Shown: in pieces, positions 51,911 to 60,596 of the stretch
Position numbering within the stretch: the stretch's first letter is position 1
Layout: each line of letters starts with the position of its first letter
Assembly (NCBI RefSeq): GCF_024741235.1
Contig: NZ_JANSKA010000005.1
Coordinates: forward strand, 1-64,000
Length of the DNA stretch: 64,000 bases
Direction: 5' to 3'
Source of the DNA: Tractidigestivibacter montrealensis
GTDB taxonomy: Bacteria; Actinomycetota; Coriobacteriia; Coriobacteriales; Atopobiaceae
Made by a program: the position numbers and the translations under genes
Notes under the pieces: model-generated
The model's input: only the letters and a program-made list of their open reading frames with translations
What the model was told of the DNA's origin: nothing
Database searches by the model: none

Positions 51911-52393
51911 TGGCTTCGGGTCTTGGCTCGGGGTCCTTCCTTTTCGGAGACCAGCTCCATTTCTTAATACGACTGCACGCCAACAGGGCAAATGCGGATT
52001 GCTTTTAAGAAATGGAGCTCTTCTCTGCGAGGGGCGAGAACGACCTGACTATGGGCTCTGAGGCCTCGCCTTAGGCCGTGCTTACCTTGACGGCTTTTGG
52101 GTGACTATACGGGTCGGCACTGAGGCTGTGGACCAGAGCGCAGGCTGGTGGCTCCTGTTTTCTGGCCATCGCATATAGATGACAATTGGCCGCCGAACTT
52201 CAAAAGAGCCGGGCAGCTAGTCCGCAATGGGCAGATTCAGCGCTGCCGCGTCGCAATGCCTCCTGTAACCTGCCAGAAGAGAAGACGCAACCATGACTCA
52301 ACGACCGTGTCTCCTGTCCATAACTGTACCTTCCGAAAATGGGGCACAGCCAGTTGAGGGAAGAGCTGGAAGCTGATGTGAAAGGGGCATGCA
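51911..52393. other. Gene-free stretch with a 15-bp inverted repeat before amiE
   Basis: 483 bases with no supported coding frame, lower in GC than most of the window. The one clear structure is a perfect inverted repeat, AGCTCCATTTCTTAA (51953-51967) and its complement (52005-52019), separated by 37 bases. It could be a terminator stem, or the end of a decayed mobile element. The last part holds the amiE leader with a GAAAGGGG site at about 52379. Confidence 0.5.
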
Positions 52394-53419
52394 ATGAACC
52401 ACGGTGACATCTCTTCAAGCGCGGACTGTGTAGGCGTTGCGGTTGTGAACTGGAAGATGCCGCGTCTTCACGACCAGGCAGGCATCCTCGAGAACTGCGA
52501 GCACATCGCTTCCTATATCAAGGGGCTCAAGACCGGACTTCCCGGACTCGACCTCGTGGTCTTTCCTGAGTACTCGACACATGGCATCATGTACGATTTT
52601 GACGAGATGATGGCGAATGCGACTACAGTTGATGGTCCTGAGGTCGCAATCTTCAAGAAGGCTTGCATCGAGAACCATGTCTGGGGTGTCTTCTCCCTGA
52701 CAGGAGAGCGCCACGAAGAGCATCCGAAGAAAGTTCCCTACAACACCCTGATTCTGGTCAACGACAAGGGAGAGATTGTCCAGAAGTACCGCAAGATGAT
52801 TCCCTGGACGCCAATCGAGGGCTGGTATCCGGGAGATTCGACCTATGTGAGCGAGGGCCCCAAGGGCCTCAAGATTTCCCTCATCATCTGCGATGACGGC
52901 AACTATCCCGAGATTTGGCGCGACTGCGCGATGCGCGGGGCCGAGCTCGTCATTCGCTGCCAGGGCTACATGTATCCGGCGAATCAGGAAGAGGTCAACG
53001 TCGTTTCCGTCATGGCATGGTGCAACAATGTCTATGCGGCGGTTGCCAATGCATCGGGCTTCGATGGGGTCTATTCCTACTTCGGTCACAGCTCGATCTG
53101 CGGATTTGACGGAAATATCCTCGGCATGACTGGCGCAGAGGACTACAGTTACCAGTATGCGCAGCTCTCGGTGTCTGCCATTCGCGATGCCCGTGCCAAC
53201 TGGCAGTCCCAGAACCATCTCTACAAGCTCTTGCACCGCGGCTATACGGGCACAATCAATTCGGGCGAAGAGCGCTTCGGCGAGCCAAAGTGTCAGTTTG
53301 AGTTCTACCGCAAGTGGGTCGAAGACCCCGAAGGCACCCAGAAAGAGGTCGAGGGCATGACCAGGACGCTTCCGGGCGTCAAGTGGGCACCGATTCCCGG
53401 CATTCCCCACGAGGAATAG
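52394..53419 (+). CDS. amiE: Aliphatic amidase
   Basis: Hydrolyses short aliphatic amides (acetamide, propionamide) to the acid and ammonia; nitrilase-superfamily hexamer in other bacteria. 341 residues. [20 protein letters not shown] is the characteristic start. The catalytic triad is E59 (VVFPEYS), Lys in QKYRKMIPW and Cys in [17 protein letters not shown]. Overall pattern and length fit AmiE better than the formamidase AmiF (about 334 residues). It is isolated, preceded by a gene-free region and with less extreme GC at third positions than its neighbours, consistent with acquisition. A terminator follows. Confidence 0.93.
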   Translation: MNHGDISSSADCVGVAVVNWKMPRLHDQAGILENCEHIASYIKGLKTGLPGLDLVVFPEYSTHGIMYDFDEMMANATTVDGPEVAIFKKACIENHVWGVFSLTGERHEEHPKKVPYNTLILVNDKGEIVQKYRKMIPWTPIEGWYPGDSTYVSEGPKGLKISLIICDDGNYPEIWRDCAMRGAELVIRCQGYMYPANQEEVNVVSVMAWCNNVYAAVANASGFDGVYSYFGHSSICGFDGNILGMTGAEDYSYQYAQLSVSAIRDARANWQSQNHLYKLLHRGYTGTINSGEERFGEPKCQFEFYRKWVEDPEGTQKEVEGMTRTLPGVKWAPIPGIPHEE

Positions 53420-53451
53420 CGCAGAGGAATAGCGCAGAGGACAATAATGGT

Positions 53452-53490
53452 GAGCGGGGCTGTCCAGTTGGGCAGCCCCGCTCTTTGCTC
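53452..53490 (+). terminator. Rho-independent terminator after amiE
   Basis: Perfect 11-bp stem GAGCGGGGCTG (53452-53462) / CAGCCCCGCTC (53473-53483) followed by TTTGCTCT. Just before it a 13-base unit (GAATAGCGCAGAG) is repeated in tandem across the amiE stop codon. Confidence 0.9.
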
Positions 53491-53679
53491 TAGACCTTCG
53501 TTGCTGGCAGAATCTCTGCAAGCTATTCCTCGAGCTTTGGTGCATCGCCCCGATGGCAGGGAACGGACAGGATGCTCACGGTGGCGGTCCTGGCATGCTC
53601 GGGACAAGGCGCTGCCCCTCTTCTGGTAACTCCACACGTTGAGGGGGCCTTGCCCGGCGCTTGCCAGTCGCCGCAGGAG

Positions 53680-54654
53680 TTACGCCAGGTCTCGAGCAGC
53701 AGGAAGGCCGTACGCTGCGGTGGCGCTTCTCGCCCCATCCGCAATCGCCCGCTCGAGAGCGCGGGTGGCGAGAACTCCCACAACGTCCACCTGCGCCTCG
53801 ACCTCGCCCGTGGCCATCACAAAGATGGTGTCGCCGTCGTTGGTGGTGTGCGTGGGCCTGATGGCGTGGGCGTAGGCGTCCGCCGCCATCTGGGCCACCT
53901 TCGTGGCCTGCGGCTTGGTGAGACGGGCGTTTGTGACCACGCACGAGATGGTCGTGTTGGTGCGACGCTCAAGCGGCATCTGGGCTGCCAGGGAGAGAAC
54001 CTCGCCCTCCGTGCTTGCAAGGGCCTCGCCGTCTTTGGTACGAAGACCTGCAATTGCCGCGCCGGTTGCGGAGTCGACCACGTCTCCGCAGGCGTTCACG
54101 GCGGCCACGGCGCCGCAGACCAACGCGCCGGCGCTTTCCACGTCCTCGCCAAGGCCGCTCTTCATGGCGCGCGCGGGACCTCCAACCTTGCCTACAGTGC
54201 AACCCGTCCCTGCGCCCACGTTACCGCGAGCAAGCGGCTCTCCGTTTCCTGCAAGCGCTAAGCGCGTGGCATGGGCCCCGTCCTCTGCCGTGGGTCGCAC
54301 GTGCGGGTCTCCACACGTCAAGTCGAACACGCACGCGCCTGAGACAATGGGCACCACGCCAACTCCCACGTCCAGCCCAATGCCGTTGCGCTCGAGCTCT
54401 TCTGCGACGCCACAGGACGCTGCAAGGCCGTATGCGGACCCGCCCGAGAGAACCACGGCATTGAGGGTCTGGACGGTCTCCTCAGGGCGGAGAAGGTCCG
54501 TCTCACGCGTTGCTGGGGCACCACCGCGAACGTCGACGCCACCCGTGGCGCCCTTGGGGCACACGATGACCGTGCAGCCCGTGCCGGCCTCGGCGTTGGT
54601 CGTATGCGCGGCAAAGATCCCGGGAATCTGGGTGATGCTCTCGATGCTTGCCAT
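53680..54654 (-). CDS. P1 family (DmpA-type) aminopeptidase
   Basis: 324 residues, Ntn-hydrolase-like self-processing peptidase family S58. AGTGCTVIVCPKGATGGVDV, the GGSAYGLAASCGVAE block, GNVGAGTGCTVGK and the NTTISCVVTNARLTK region, where the precursor is expected to cleave to expose the nucleophile, are conserved. Members are aminopeptidases with D- or beta-peptide activity. Cytosolic, no signal peptide. GAGAGGA precedes the ATG. maf lies 18 bases upstream on the same strand, so they are probably cotranscribed. Confidence 0.9.
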   Translation of the reverse strand: MASIESITQIPGIFAAHTTNAEAGTGCTVIVCPKGATGGVDVRGGAPATRETDLLRPEETVQTLNAVVLSGGSAYGLAASCGVAEELERNGIGLDVGVGVVPIVSGACVFDLTCGDPHVRPTAEDGAHATRLALAGNGEPLARGNVGAGTGCTVGKVGGPARAMKSGLGEDVESAGALVCGAVAAVNACGDVVDSATGAAIAGLRTKDGEALASTEGEVLSLAAQMPLERRTNTTISCVVTNARLTKPQATKVAQMAADAYAHAIRPTHTTNDGDTIFVMATGEVEAQVDVVGVLATRALERAIADGARSATAAYGLPAARDLA

Positions 54655-54672
54655 GGTTGTTCCTCTCGTCAG

Positions 54673-55296
54673 CTAGCCCTGCGCACCCAGGCAGTGGGCA
54701 ACGAGGTCCTGTCTGCCGAAAAGCGCCTCAAGTTCTCTCACCACGCGGGCCACCGGCAGACCCACGACGTTTGCCCAGTCGCCTTCGATGCCGCTCACAA
54801 GCAGCCTACCGCGCCCCTGGATGCCATAGGCGCCTGCCTTGTCCATGGGCTCGCCGGAGGCAACGTAGGCACGAATCTCCTCGTCTGTGAGGTCAAAGAA
54901 CGAGACGCGCGTGGTCTCGACAAAGGAGCGGGTCGCAAGAGCCTGTGCCGTGGGGTCAAGGTGCATGAGGCAGACCCCCGTGGATACGTGATGCGCGCGG
55001 CCTGAGAGCTCTAGCAGCATAGCGCGGGCGGCCTTCTCGTCTGTGGGCTTGCCTAGAACGTCGCCGTCCTCGGTCCAGACAATGGTGTCGGCGGCGAGAA
55101 GCACATCCTCAGTTGCCCTTCCTGCCAGCGAGCCGCGCGTTGCCTCGGCCTTCTGACGGGCAAGCCGCTCCACCAGGTGCGTGGGCGTCTCGCCCTCTTG
55201 GCGTGTCTCGTCTATGTCTGCAGGCACGATGGTGAGCGAGAAGCCCGCCGCCTCGAGGAGCTGACGCCGTCTGGGAGATTGAGATGCCAGGTACAT
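54673..55296 (-). CDS. maf: Maf family nucleoside triphosphate pyrophosphatase
   Basis: Removes non-canonical or modified nucleoside triphosphates (dTTP/UTP or m7GTP type). 207 residues. YLASQSPRRRQLLEAAGF is the Maf signature with its Ser-Arg-Arg, and ADTIVWTEDGDVLGKPTDE and GEPMDKAGAYGIQGRG complete the active site. The start at 55296 puts the signature at the N-terminus; the frame is open further upstream without similarity. Confidence 0.95.
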   Translation of the reverse strand: MYLASQSPRRRQLLEAAGFSLTIVPADIDETRQEGETPTHLVERLARQKAEATRGSLAGRATEDVLLAADTIVWTEDGDVLGKPTDEKAARAMLLELSGRAHHVSTGVCLMHLDPTAQALATRSFVETTRVSFFDLTDEEIRAYVASGEPMDKAGAYGIQGRGRLLVSGIEGDWANVVGLPVARVVRELEALFGRQDLVAHCLGAQG

Positions 55297-55364
55297 GCGC
55301 TTCCAATCGCTGGGGTGTGTTCGTTGGTAGCATAGCCGTTCTGCGGTAGCCCGTGGTCTTGGTC

Positions 55365-55407
55365 GAGCAAAGACAAAGCGAGGGGGCCGCATATGCGGCC
55401 CCCTCGC
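55365..55407 (-). terminator. Terminator of the ferredoxin gene
   Basis: Perfect 30-base palindrome (arms 55378-55392 and 55393-55407, core GGGGGCCGC), followed on the minus strand by TTTGTCTTTG, 30 bases after the ferredoxin stop. Confidence 0.85.
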
Positions 55408-55436
55408 CTGTGCCAGAGCCGTATGAGCCGTGTGGG

Positions 55437-55622
55437 CTACTCGACGGTGATGGCGGAGACGGGGCAGTTGTCAGCCGCCTCCTGGGCGCTGTCCTCGGCA
55501 TCCTCGGGCACGTCGCCCTCGATGGCGTGCGCGACGCCGTCGTCACCGATGCTAAAGACGTCGGGGCAGGTGCCCTCGCAAAGACCGCAGCCGATGCAAT
55601 CCTCGTTGACAGAAGCCTTCAT
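55437..55622 (-). CDS. Small [4Fe-4S] ferredoxin
   Basis: 61 residues. CIGCGLCEGTCPDVF gives Cys 9, 12 and 15, and DNCPVSAI gives the fourth ligand, the single-cluster pattern of Thermotoga-type ferredoxins, with a very acidic middle (DVPEDAEDSAQE). An electron carrier in the cytosol; partner enzymes are not visible here. GAGAGGAACG precedes the start. Confidence 0.95.
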   Translation of the reverse strand: MKASVNEDCIGCGLCEGTCPDVFSIGDDGVAHAIEGDVPEDAEDSAQEAADNCPVSAITVE

Positions 55623-55796
55623 GTTGCGTTCCTCTCACTTGAACTTCTCGTCCCTGGGCCCCTTACCCAAGGTCCTAATCTTTTTACACGTTTCCGAAGC
55701 GGTGCGCAACGTTATTCTGCCTGCGGTCTAAAAAGAGCTGCGAGCCACAGAATTGGGCCGTTGAACTGCGGTTTATTCCTAGCTGTGGAGGGGGAT

Positions 55797-55885
55797 TTGG
55801 CGCCGGAGGGCACGTTGCTGACGTAATCTCGCACAAAGTGGGCCTTCGGGCGTCAATAACTCGCCCCAAGGCCCACTTCAGCAAG
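55797..55885. repeat. Intergenic palindromic repeat, family 2, copy 3
   Basis: TTGGCGCC, TCGCACAAA, CGGGCGTCAAT, ACTCGCC and AGCAAGC blocks match the elements at 14492-14646 and 26892-26973 in the same order, with more divergence. It lies between two minus-strand genes; the rest of the 278-base gap shows nothing. Confidence 0.55.
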
Positions 55886-55900
55886 CGGCAGCGCCCTCAC

Positions 55901-56317
55901 TTAGAGGTCTTTTCTCATCCAGACGTGGGGACAGCCCTCATCATCGCATCTCTCGTCGAGCGCGCGAAAGCCGAGCTTCTCGTAGAAGTCCTGAACCCTC
56001 GCCTGCGCCAACAGCTCGATGCGGTGCTTGCCGTCTTCTGCAGCGCACCTCTCGCATGCGCGTACGAGAGCCCGACCAGTGCCCTTGCCTCTGCCGGCCT
56101 TGAGCACCGCAAGCCTCCCAAGCACAAGGCACCTACGCTTATCCGAGAAGAACAGGCGGCAGGTCCCTATCGGCGCACCGTCCTCGAAGGCAACAAGGTG
56201 CAGCGCCGAGTCGTCGATAGCGTCAAACTCGTTCTGGAATCCCTGCTCTTCCACGAAGACCTTCGTGCGGACGAGAACCGCCTCCTGTGGAAGCGAGCGA
56301 TACGAGCGAATCTCCAA
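55901..56317 (-). CDS. GNAT family N-acetyltransferase
   Basis: 138 residues. VLGRLAVLKAGRGKGTGRAL is motif A with the acetyl-CoA loop (R/Q-x-x-G-x-G/A), and VQDFYEKLGFRAL is motif B. VFVEEQGFQNEFDAID near the N-terminus is typical of ElaA-like acetyltransferases. The start is TTG with GGAGG 6 bases upstream. Substrate unknown. Confidence 0.9.
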   Translation of the reverse strand: MEIRSYRSLPQEAVLVRTKVFVEEQGFQNEFDAIDDSALHLVAFEDGAPIGTCRLFFSDKRRCLVLGRLAVLKAGRGKGTGRALVRACERCAAEDGKHRIELLAQARVQDFYEKLGFRALDERCDDEGCPHVWMRKDL

Positions 56318-56363
56318 GCTAGATCCTCCTGCCTAGGTCCTATTGCGCGACCTGCGTGCTTTT

Positions 56364-56400
56364 GCAATGAGACAAAGGGACTGTCCCCTTGTCTCATTGC
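56364..56400. repeat. 31-bp palindrome, family 1, copy C
   Basis: Same sequence as copies A and B except the centre and one mismatch in a C4 run. Flanking GCA/TGC lengthens the palindrome to 37 bases. The TGA of the RlmD-type gene (minus strand, 56394-56396) is inside it. Confidence 0.9.
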
Positions 56401-57716
56401 CTGTGCAGGATGGTCACGTTCTCCACGTGGAAGGTCTGCGGGAAGAGGTCCACGGGCGTCACGCTCACGGGCTCGAACACGCCCTCGTCGCGGAAGCGCG
56501 CGAGGTCGCGGGCAAGTGTCGCGGGGTCGCAGGAGACGTACGCAATTGCGCGCGCCGGCTGGTCGGAGAGCTGCGCCACCACGTCGGCAGCAAGGCCCGC
56601 GCGTGGCGGGTCGACCACGATGACGTCCGCATCGACGTCTGGAAACTCGATGCCCGCGTCTCCGCCAATGGGGTCGACGTTGGTGAGGTTTGCCGCGTCA
56701 AGGTTGTGACGGAGGTCTCGCACGGCCGGACCGTAGGACTCGACTGCCGAGACAAAGCCAGACTTGCGTGCAAGCGGCAGCGTGAAGGTGCCTGCCCCGC
56801 AGTAGAGGTCCATGGCCTCCTCGTCCTCGACAGGGGAGAGCCCCTCCATCACCAGAGAGACGAGCTTGTCAGCGCCCCTGGTGTTCACCTGGAAGAACGA
56901 GGGCGCCGAGACGCGCATGGACTCGCTCCCCACAAGCTCGCCCCAGGAACCCTTGCCCGAGAGACGCTCGACGCCGGCTATGCGTCGTGCCTTTGCCGGC
57001 CCCTTCTGCATGACGCGGACCACGGAAGTCACCTTGGTGGCGTCGCCAAGCACCTTGGCCACCTGCGGGCGCGGGAAGGGGCCCGGCGTGCCCCAAAGGG
57101 CCACCTCAAGCTCCTTTGTGCGCCGAGAAGCGCGAATGCCCACGCGCTCGAGGCCTAGGTCGCGAGAGCCGGCAAGGAAGTTCATGGCCCCCTGCACGGC
57201 CTTCACGACGCCCTTGAACTTGGAGTCCAGAAGCGGGCAGGAGGGAACCTTCACCACGTCAGAAGAGCCTGCCGCATGCATGCCCACCATGGTGCGCCCG
57301 CGCTGGGTTCCCACGGCAAGCTCGACCTTGTTGCGGTAGCCCCAGGGCTCGCCGGGGGCCACGATGGGCGCTACGAGGGCCTCGGCGTCCTCTGCCGAGA
57401 AGCCCCCCAGGCGCGTGAGCGCGTCGACAACGCCGGAGCGCTTGGCGGCAAGCTGGGCCTCGTAGGACAGATGCGCCCAGGGACAACCGCCACAGACGTC
57501 CACAAAGGGGCAGGGCGGTGTCACGCGGTCAGGCGAGTCCTCGAGCACCGTGGTCACATGCGCACGAGAGAAGCGCGCCTCCTCGGCGTCCGTCTCGGCC
57601 TCCACGGTATCGCCGGGCACGCCACCCGTAACGAACACGGTCTTGCCATCGGCATCGTGCGCAATCGCCTCTGGGCCGTAGCCCATACGCTCGATCTTTA
57701 GCCTCTTTGTTGTCAT
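56394..57716 (-). CDS. 23S rRNA (uracil-5-)-methyltransferase, RlmD/RlmCD type
   Basis: SAM-dependent m5U methyltransferase, 440 residues. An N-terminal TRAM domain (about 1-60) is followed by the Fe-S cysteine cluster CPFVDVCGGCPWAHL. The methyltransferase core has MDLYCGAGTFTLPLARKSG, VIVVDPPRAGLAADVV and AYVSCDPATLARDLARF, where the Cys is the nucleophile, ending in HVENVTILHR. It starts 15 bases after the ppk1 stop, so the two form an operon. The stop codon is provided by palindrome copy C. Confidence 0.95.
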   Translation of the reverse strand: MTTKRLKIERMGYGPEAIAHDADGKTVFVTGGVPGDTVEAETDAEEARFSRAHVTTVLEDSPDRVTPPCPFVDVCGGCPWAHLSYEAQLAAKRSGVVDALTRLGGFSAEDAEALVAPIVAPGEPWGYRNKVELAVGTQRGRTMVGMHAAGSSDVVKVPSCPLLDSKFKGVVKAVQGAMNFLAGSRDLGLERVGIRASRRTKELEVALWGTPGPFPRPQVAKVLGDATKVTSVVRVMQKGPAKARRIAGVERLSGKGSWGELVGSESMRVSAPSFFQVNTRGADKLVSLVMEGLSPVEDEEAMDLYCGAGTFTLPLARKSGFVSAVESYGPAVRDLRHNLDAANLTNVDPIGGDAGIEFPDVDADVIVVDPPRAGLAADVVAQLSDQPARAIAYVSCDPATLARDLARFRDEGVFEPVSVTPVDLFPQTFHVENVTILHRQ

Positions 57717-57731
57717 GCGCTCGTCCTTGCG

Positions 57732-60449
57732 TTAGTCCTCGTCCATCGGTCCGCCAAAGAGTACGCCAAATCCGCGACCAATGAGTGAGAAAGCTGTGGC
57801 AATGCGGCTGCGCTTCCTTTTCGCGGGTGCTGGGGACGTTGCGGCGGGCGTGGGCGCCGGAGCGGGCTCTGGTGATGGCTTGTTCTCCGCCTTGGCTACG
57901 AGCGCCGGCTCCGCAGCCTCCTGCGGCTTGGCAGCATCGGCCGCCACTGGCTCCTCGCCCGCGTGGACCTCCTCTTCAACCTCTGCGTCTTCGGCAGCGG
58001 TGAGCACGCGCTCGGCAACCTGCGCGGCGTGCAGCTCCTCGCGCTTCTCTTCCTCCTCGCGACGCTCCTCGCGCTCGGTGATGCGCACTGTTGCATCGGA
58101 CGTGGGGTCGATTGAGGCAACGAGCTTCTCGGCAGCGTGCGGGTGGTCATATCCGCCCGTTGCGGGCAGCGACGAGAGCGCCTGCGCAAGCCCGTGCGGA
58201 ATCTTCTCGATGCGCGAGAAGGGCGTGAGGGCGATGGCCTCGGAACGCTTGGTGTGAGCCCGCACGCGGGCAAGCGCGAGCAGGACCTCCTGGCTGTTGA
58301 TGGGCGGTTCGTCCTTCTCGCGAGGGACCTTCTCCCAGGTCCCCTTGGCCGTGAGCCGGCGCGCCTTTACGTTGTCGGCAAGCTGGAGGTTCACGAAGGT
58401 CGTGACTAGAGCGCGGCAGCTGGGGTCGAGCACCGGGTAGGCGATCTCCACGCGTCGCTCGGTGTTTCTCGTCATCATGTCGGCGCTGGAGAGGTAGATC
58501 GTGTCGGACTCGGCACCAAAGGCGTAGACGCGGGCGTGCTCGAGAAAGCGTCCCACGATCTGCCGCACAACAAGGCCGTCGGTCTTGCCGGGGACGTTGG
58601 CGCGGATGCAGCAGATGCCGCGCACGATCATGAGCACGCGCACGCCAGCCTCGCAGGCCTCGGCGATCTTGTCGATCACGTCGCGGTCGGTGAGGGAGTT
58701 CATCTTGAGGAAGACCTGCGCGGGCTGGTTGGCTCGGGCGCGCTCGATCTCGCGGTCGAGGCCGCGCATCACGAGCGGCTTGAGGCTTGCCGGCGCCACG
58801 CCCAGCAGCTGGTAGGAGCCGCGGAGATTTCCCAGCGAGAGGTTGCGGAAGAACGTGTTGCCGTCCGTGCCAATGGTGGGGTTGGCCGTCATGAGCATGA
58901 AGTCCGAGTAGAGCTTGGCGGTCTTCTCGTTGAAGTTGCCCGTTCCCAGGCAGGTGATGCGGCTGATGCCGGCGTTGTCATGGTAGGTAATCTGGCAGAT
59001 CTTCGAGTGGCACTTGAAGCCCTCGGAGCCGTAGATTACGGTGCAGCCGGCGTCCTCCAGGCGCTCTGCCCAGGCGATGTTGTTCTCCTCGTCAAAGCGG
59101 GCACGCAGCTCCATGAGTACGGTGACGTCCTTGCCTGCCTCGGCGGCGGCTATGAGGCTCTCGCAGAGGTGGCTGCTCTTGGCCACGCGGTAGAGCGTGA
59201 TCTTGATAGAGATGCACTGGTCGTCCGAGGAGGCCTCGCGGACAAGGCGAAGCAGCGGAGACATGCTCTCGTACGGGTAGGTGAGAAGGACGTCGTGGTC
59301 CTCCACCTGGCCGCGCATGGGGAGCTTGGCGTTGACCATGGGCGAGGGCTGGGGCTCGAAGGGCGGGAAGACAACCTCGGCGTGGGCCCAGTCGGGGATC
59401 TTTGCCTCGAGGCCATAGACGTAGCCCAAGTCGAGCGGCATGCTCACGTGGAAGACGCGACGCTCCTCAAGGCCAAGCTCCTGTGCGACAAGCGCCTCCC
59501 ACTTGCGGCCAAGCTCGCCGGAGACCTCGAGCCGCACCGGCTGCAGCCGCTGGCGCAGCTTGAGGATCTTCTTCATGTGCTGGCGGTAGTCTTCCTCCTC
59601 CTCGACGCCCTCGCCATCGGGGTCGATGTCTGCGTTGCGCGTGACGCGCAGCACTGCGGACTTCTTGGGGATGTACTCGCCAAAGCTGCGGTCGAGGAAG
59701 GTGCGCATGACGTCCTCGATGAGGGTGTAGCGGAAGGTCCTGGCGCCTGAGGGCAGGGCGACCACGCGAGACTCGGAGGCAGGCACCTCGATGATGCCTA
59801 GGACGCCTGTCTCGTCCGGGCCGTTGAGCGTGCAGGCCACAAAGAGACGGCCGTTCCTCAGGTTGGGGAAGGGGTGGCGCGGGTCGACCACCATGGGGGA
59901 GATGATGGGTGCGAGACGGGCGTCGAAGTACTTGGAGAGGGCGGTGCGGTCCTCCGGCGTGTACGCATCGGGAGTCACGCGGGCAAGTCCGTGGGAGGCA
60001 AGCTCGCCCTCGACCAGCGCAAGCGCCTCCTGATGGCGCGCCACGTCTGCGGGCAGCGCGGCAAAGATGTCGTCGAGCTGCTCGGCGGGCGTCCTGTTTG
60101 ACTTGTTGTCACGCGGCTGGTTCTTGAGGGAGGCGAGGTCGGACAGGCCGCCAATGCGGATCATGAACCACTCGTCGAGGTTGGAGCCAAAGATGGCGCA
60201 GAACTTGAGCCGCTCGAAGAGGGGGACGGTCTCGTCGAATGCCTCGTCGAGCACGCGGCTGTCAAAGCGCAGCCAGCTGAGCTCGCGGTTCTGGGTGTAG
60301 GAGAAGTCGCGCTTGCGGCGGCCGCCCGTCTCGTCCTTCTCGGTTGCGTCGTCGGCAAACTCCTCGGCTGCCTTCTCGAGGGCGTTGCCGCGCGTCTTTT
60401 CCTTTAGGGATTCCGCACTCTTCGAAGGTGTCATCTGCTGCTCCGACAT
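57732..60449 (-). CDS. ppk1: Polyphosphate kinase 1 with long C-terminal extension
   Basis: Makes and degrades inorganic polyphosphate. 905 residues against about 690-720 in the family. About 50 charged residues precede the N domain (YTQNRELSWLRFDSRVLDEA). GFKCHSKICQITYH carries the autophosphorylated His, and YLSSADMMTRNTERRVEIAY the second active-site block. Roughly the last 180 residues are extra: a Glu/Arg/Ala-rich coil, a Pro/Ala-rich linker, then KRKRSRIATAFSLIGRGFGV, a basic amphipathic tail that might touch the membrane or bind polyphosphate. ATG 60449 fits the GGAGGA site best. Confidence 0.95.
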   Translation of the reverse strand: MSEQQMTPSKSAESLKEKTRGNALEKAAEEFADDATEKDETGGRRKRDFSYTQNRELSWLRFDSRVLDEAFDETVPLFERLKFCAIFGSNLDEWFMIRIGGLSDLASLKNQPRDNKSNRTPAEQLDDIFAALPADVARHQEALALVEGELASHGLARVTPDAYTPEDRTALSKYFDARLAPIISPMVVDPRHPFPNLRNGRLFVACTLNGPDETGVLGIIEVPASESRVVALPSGARTFRYTLIEDVMRTFLDRSFGEYIPKKSAVLRVTRNADIDPDGEGVEEEEDYRQHMKKILKLRQRLQPVRLEVSGELGRKWEALVAQELGLEERRVFHVSMPLDLGYVYGLEAKIPDWAHAEVVFPPFEPQPSPMVNAKLPMRGQVEDHDVLLTYPYESMSPLLRLVREASSDDQCISIKITLYRVAKSSHLCESLIAAAEAGKDVTVLMELRARFDEENNIAWAERLEDAGCTVIYGSEGFKCHSKICQITYHDNAGISRITCLGTGNFNEKTAKLYSDFMLMTANPTIGTDGNTFFRNLSLGNLRGSYQLLGVAPASLKPLVMRGLDREIERARANQPAQVFLKMNSLTDRDVIDKIAEACEAGVRVLMIVRGICCIRANVPGKTDGLVVRQIVGRFLEHARVYAFGAESDTIYLSSADMMTRNTERRVEIAYPVLDPSCRALVTTFVNLQLADNVKARRLTAKGTWEKVPREKDEPPINSQEVLLALARVRAHTKRSEAIALTPFSRIEKIPHGLAQALSSLPATGGYDHPHAAEKLVASIDPTSDATVRITEREERREEEEKREELHAAQVAERVLTAAEDAEVEEEVHAGEEPVAADAAKPQEAAEPALVAKAENKPSPEPAPAPTPAATSPAPAKRKRSRIATAFSLIGRGFGVLFGGPMDED

Positions 60450-60567
60450 GATCATTCCTCCCCGCGCACGTTTCCGCGCGAATGGATTGATTGTTCTGGT
60501 CCTGATTCTAGCAGGGGTCAAAATGACTTAGCGGGCTCTCATGGGGTATCGTTTAGGAGGTAGGGAG

Positions 60568-60583
60568 ATGCTTACGAAAGCAT
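60568..60583 (+). promoter_or_regulatory. Small inverted repeat in the arcA leader
   Basis: ATGCTT-ACGA-AAGCAT immediately before the arcA GGAGG site, in the divergent ppk1-arcA region (147 bases, otherwise without visible features). Could be an operator half or a leader hairpin. Confidence 0.3.
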
Positions 60584-60596
60584 TACGGAGGATGCG

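Noticed and set aside
51911-52393. Small open frames in the gene-free stretch before amiE
   Set aside because: Short, overlapping in several frames, no ribosome sites or motifs.
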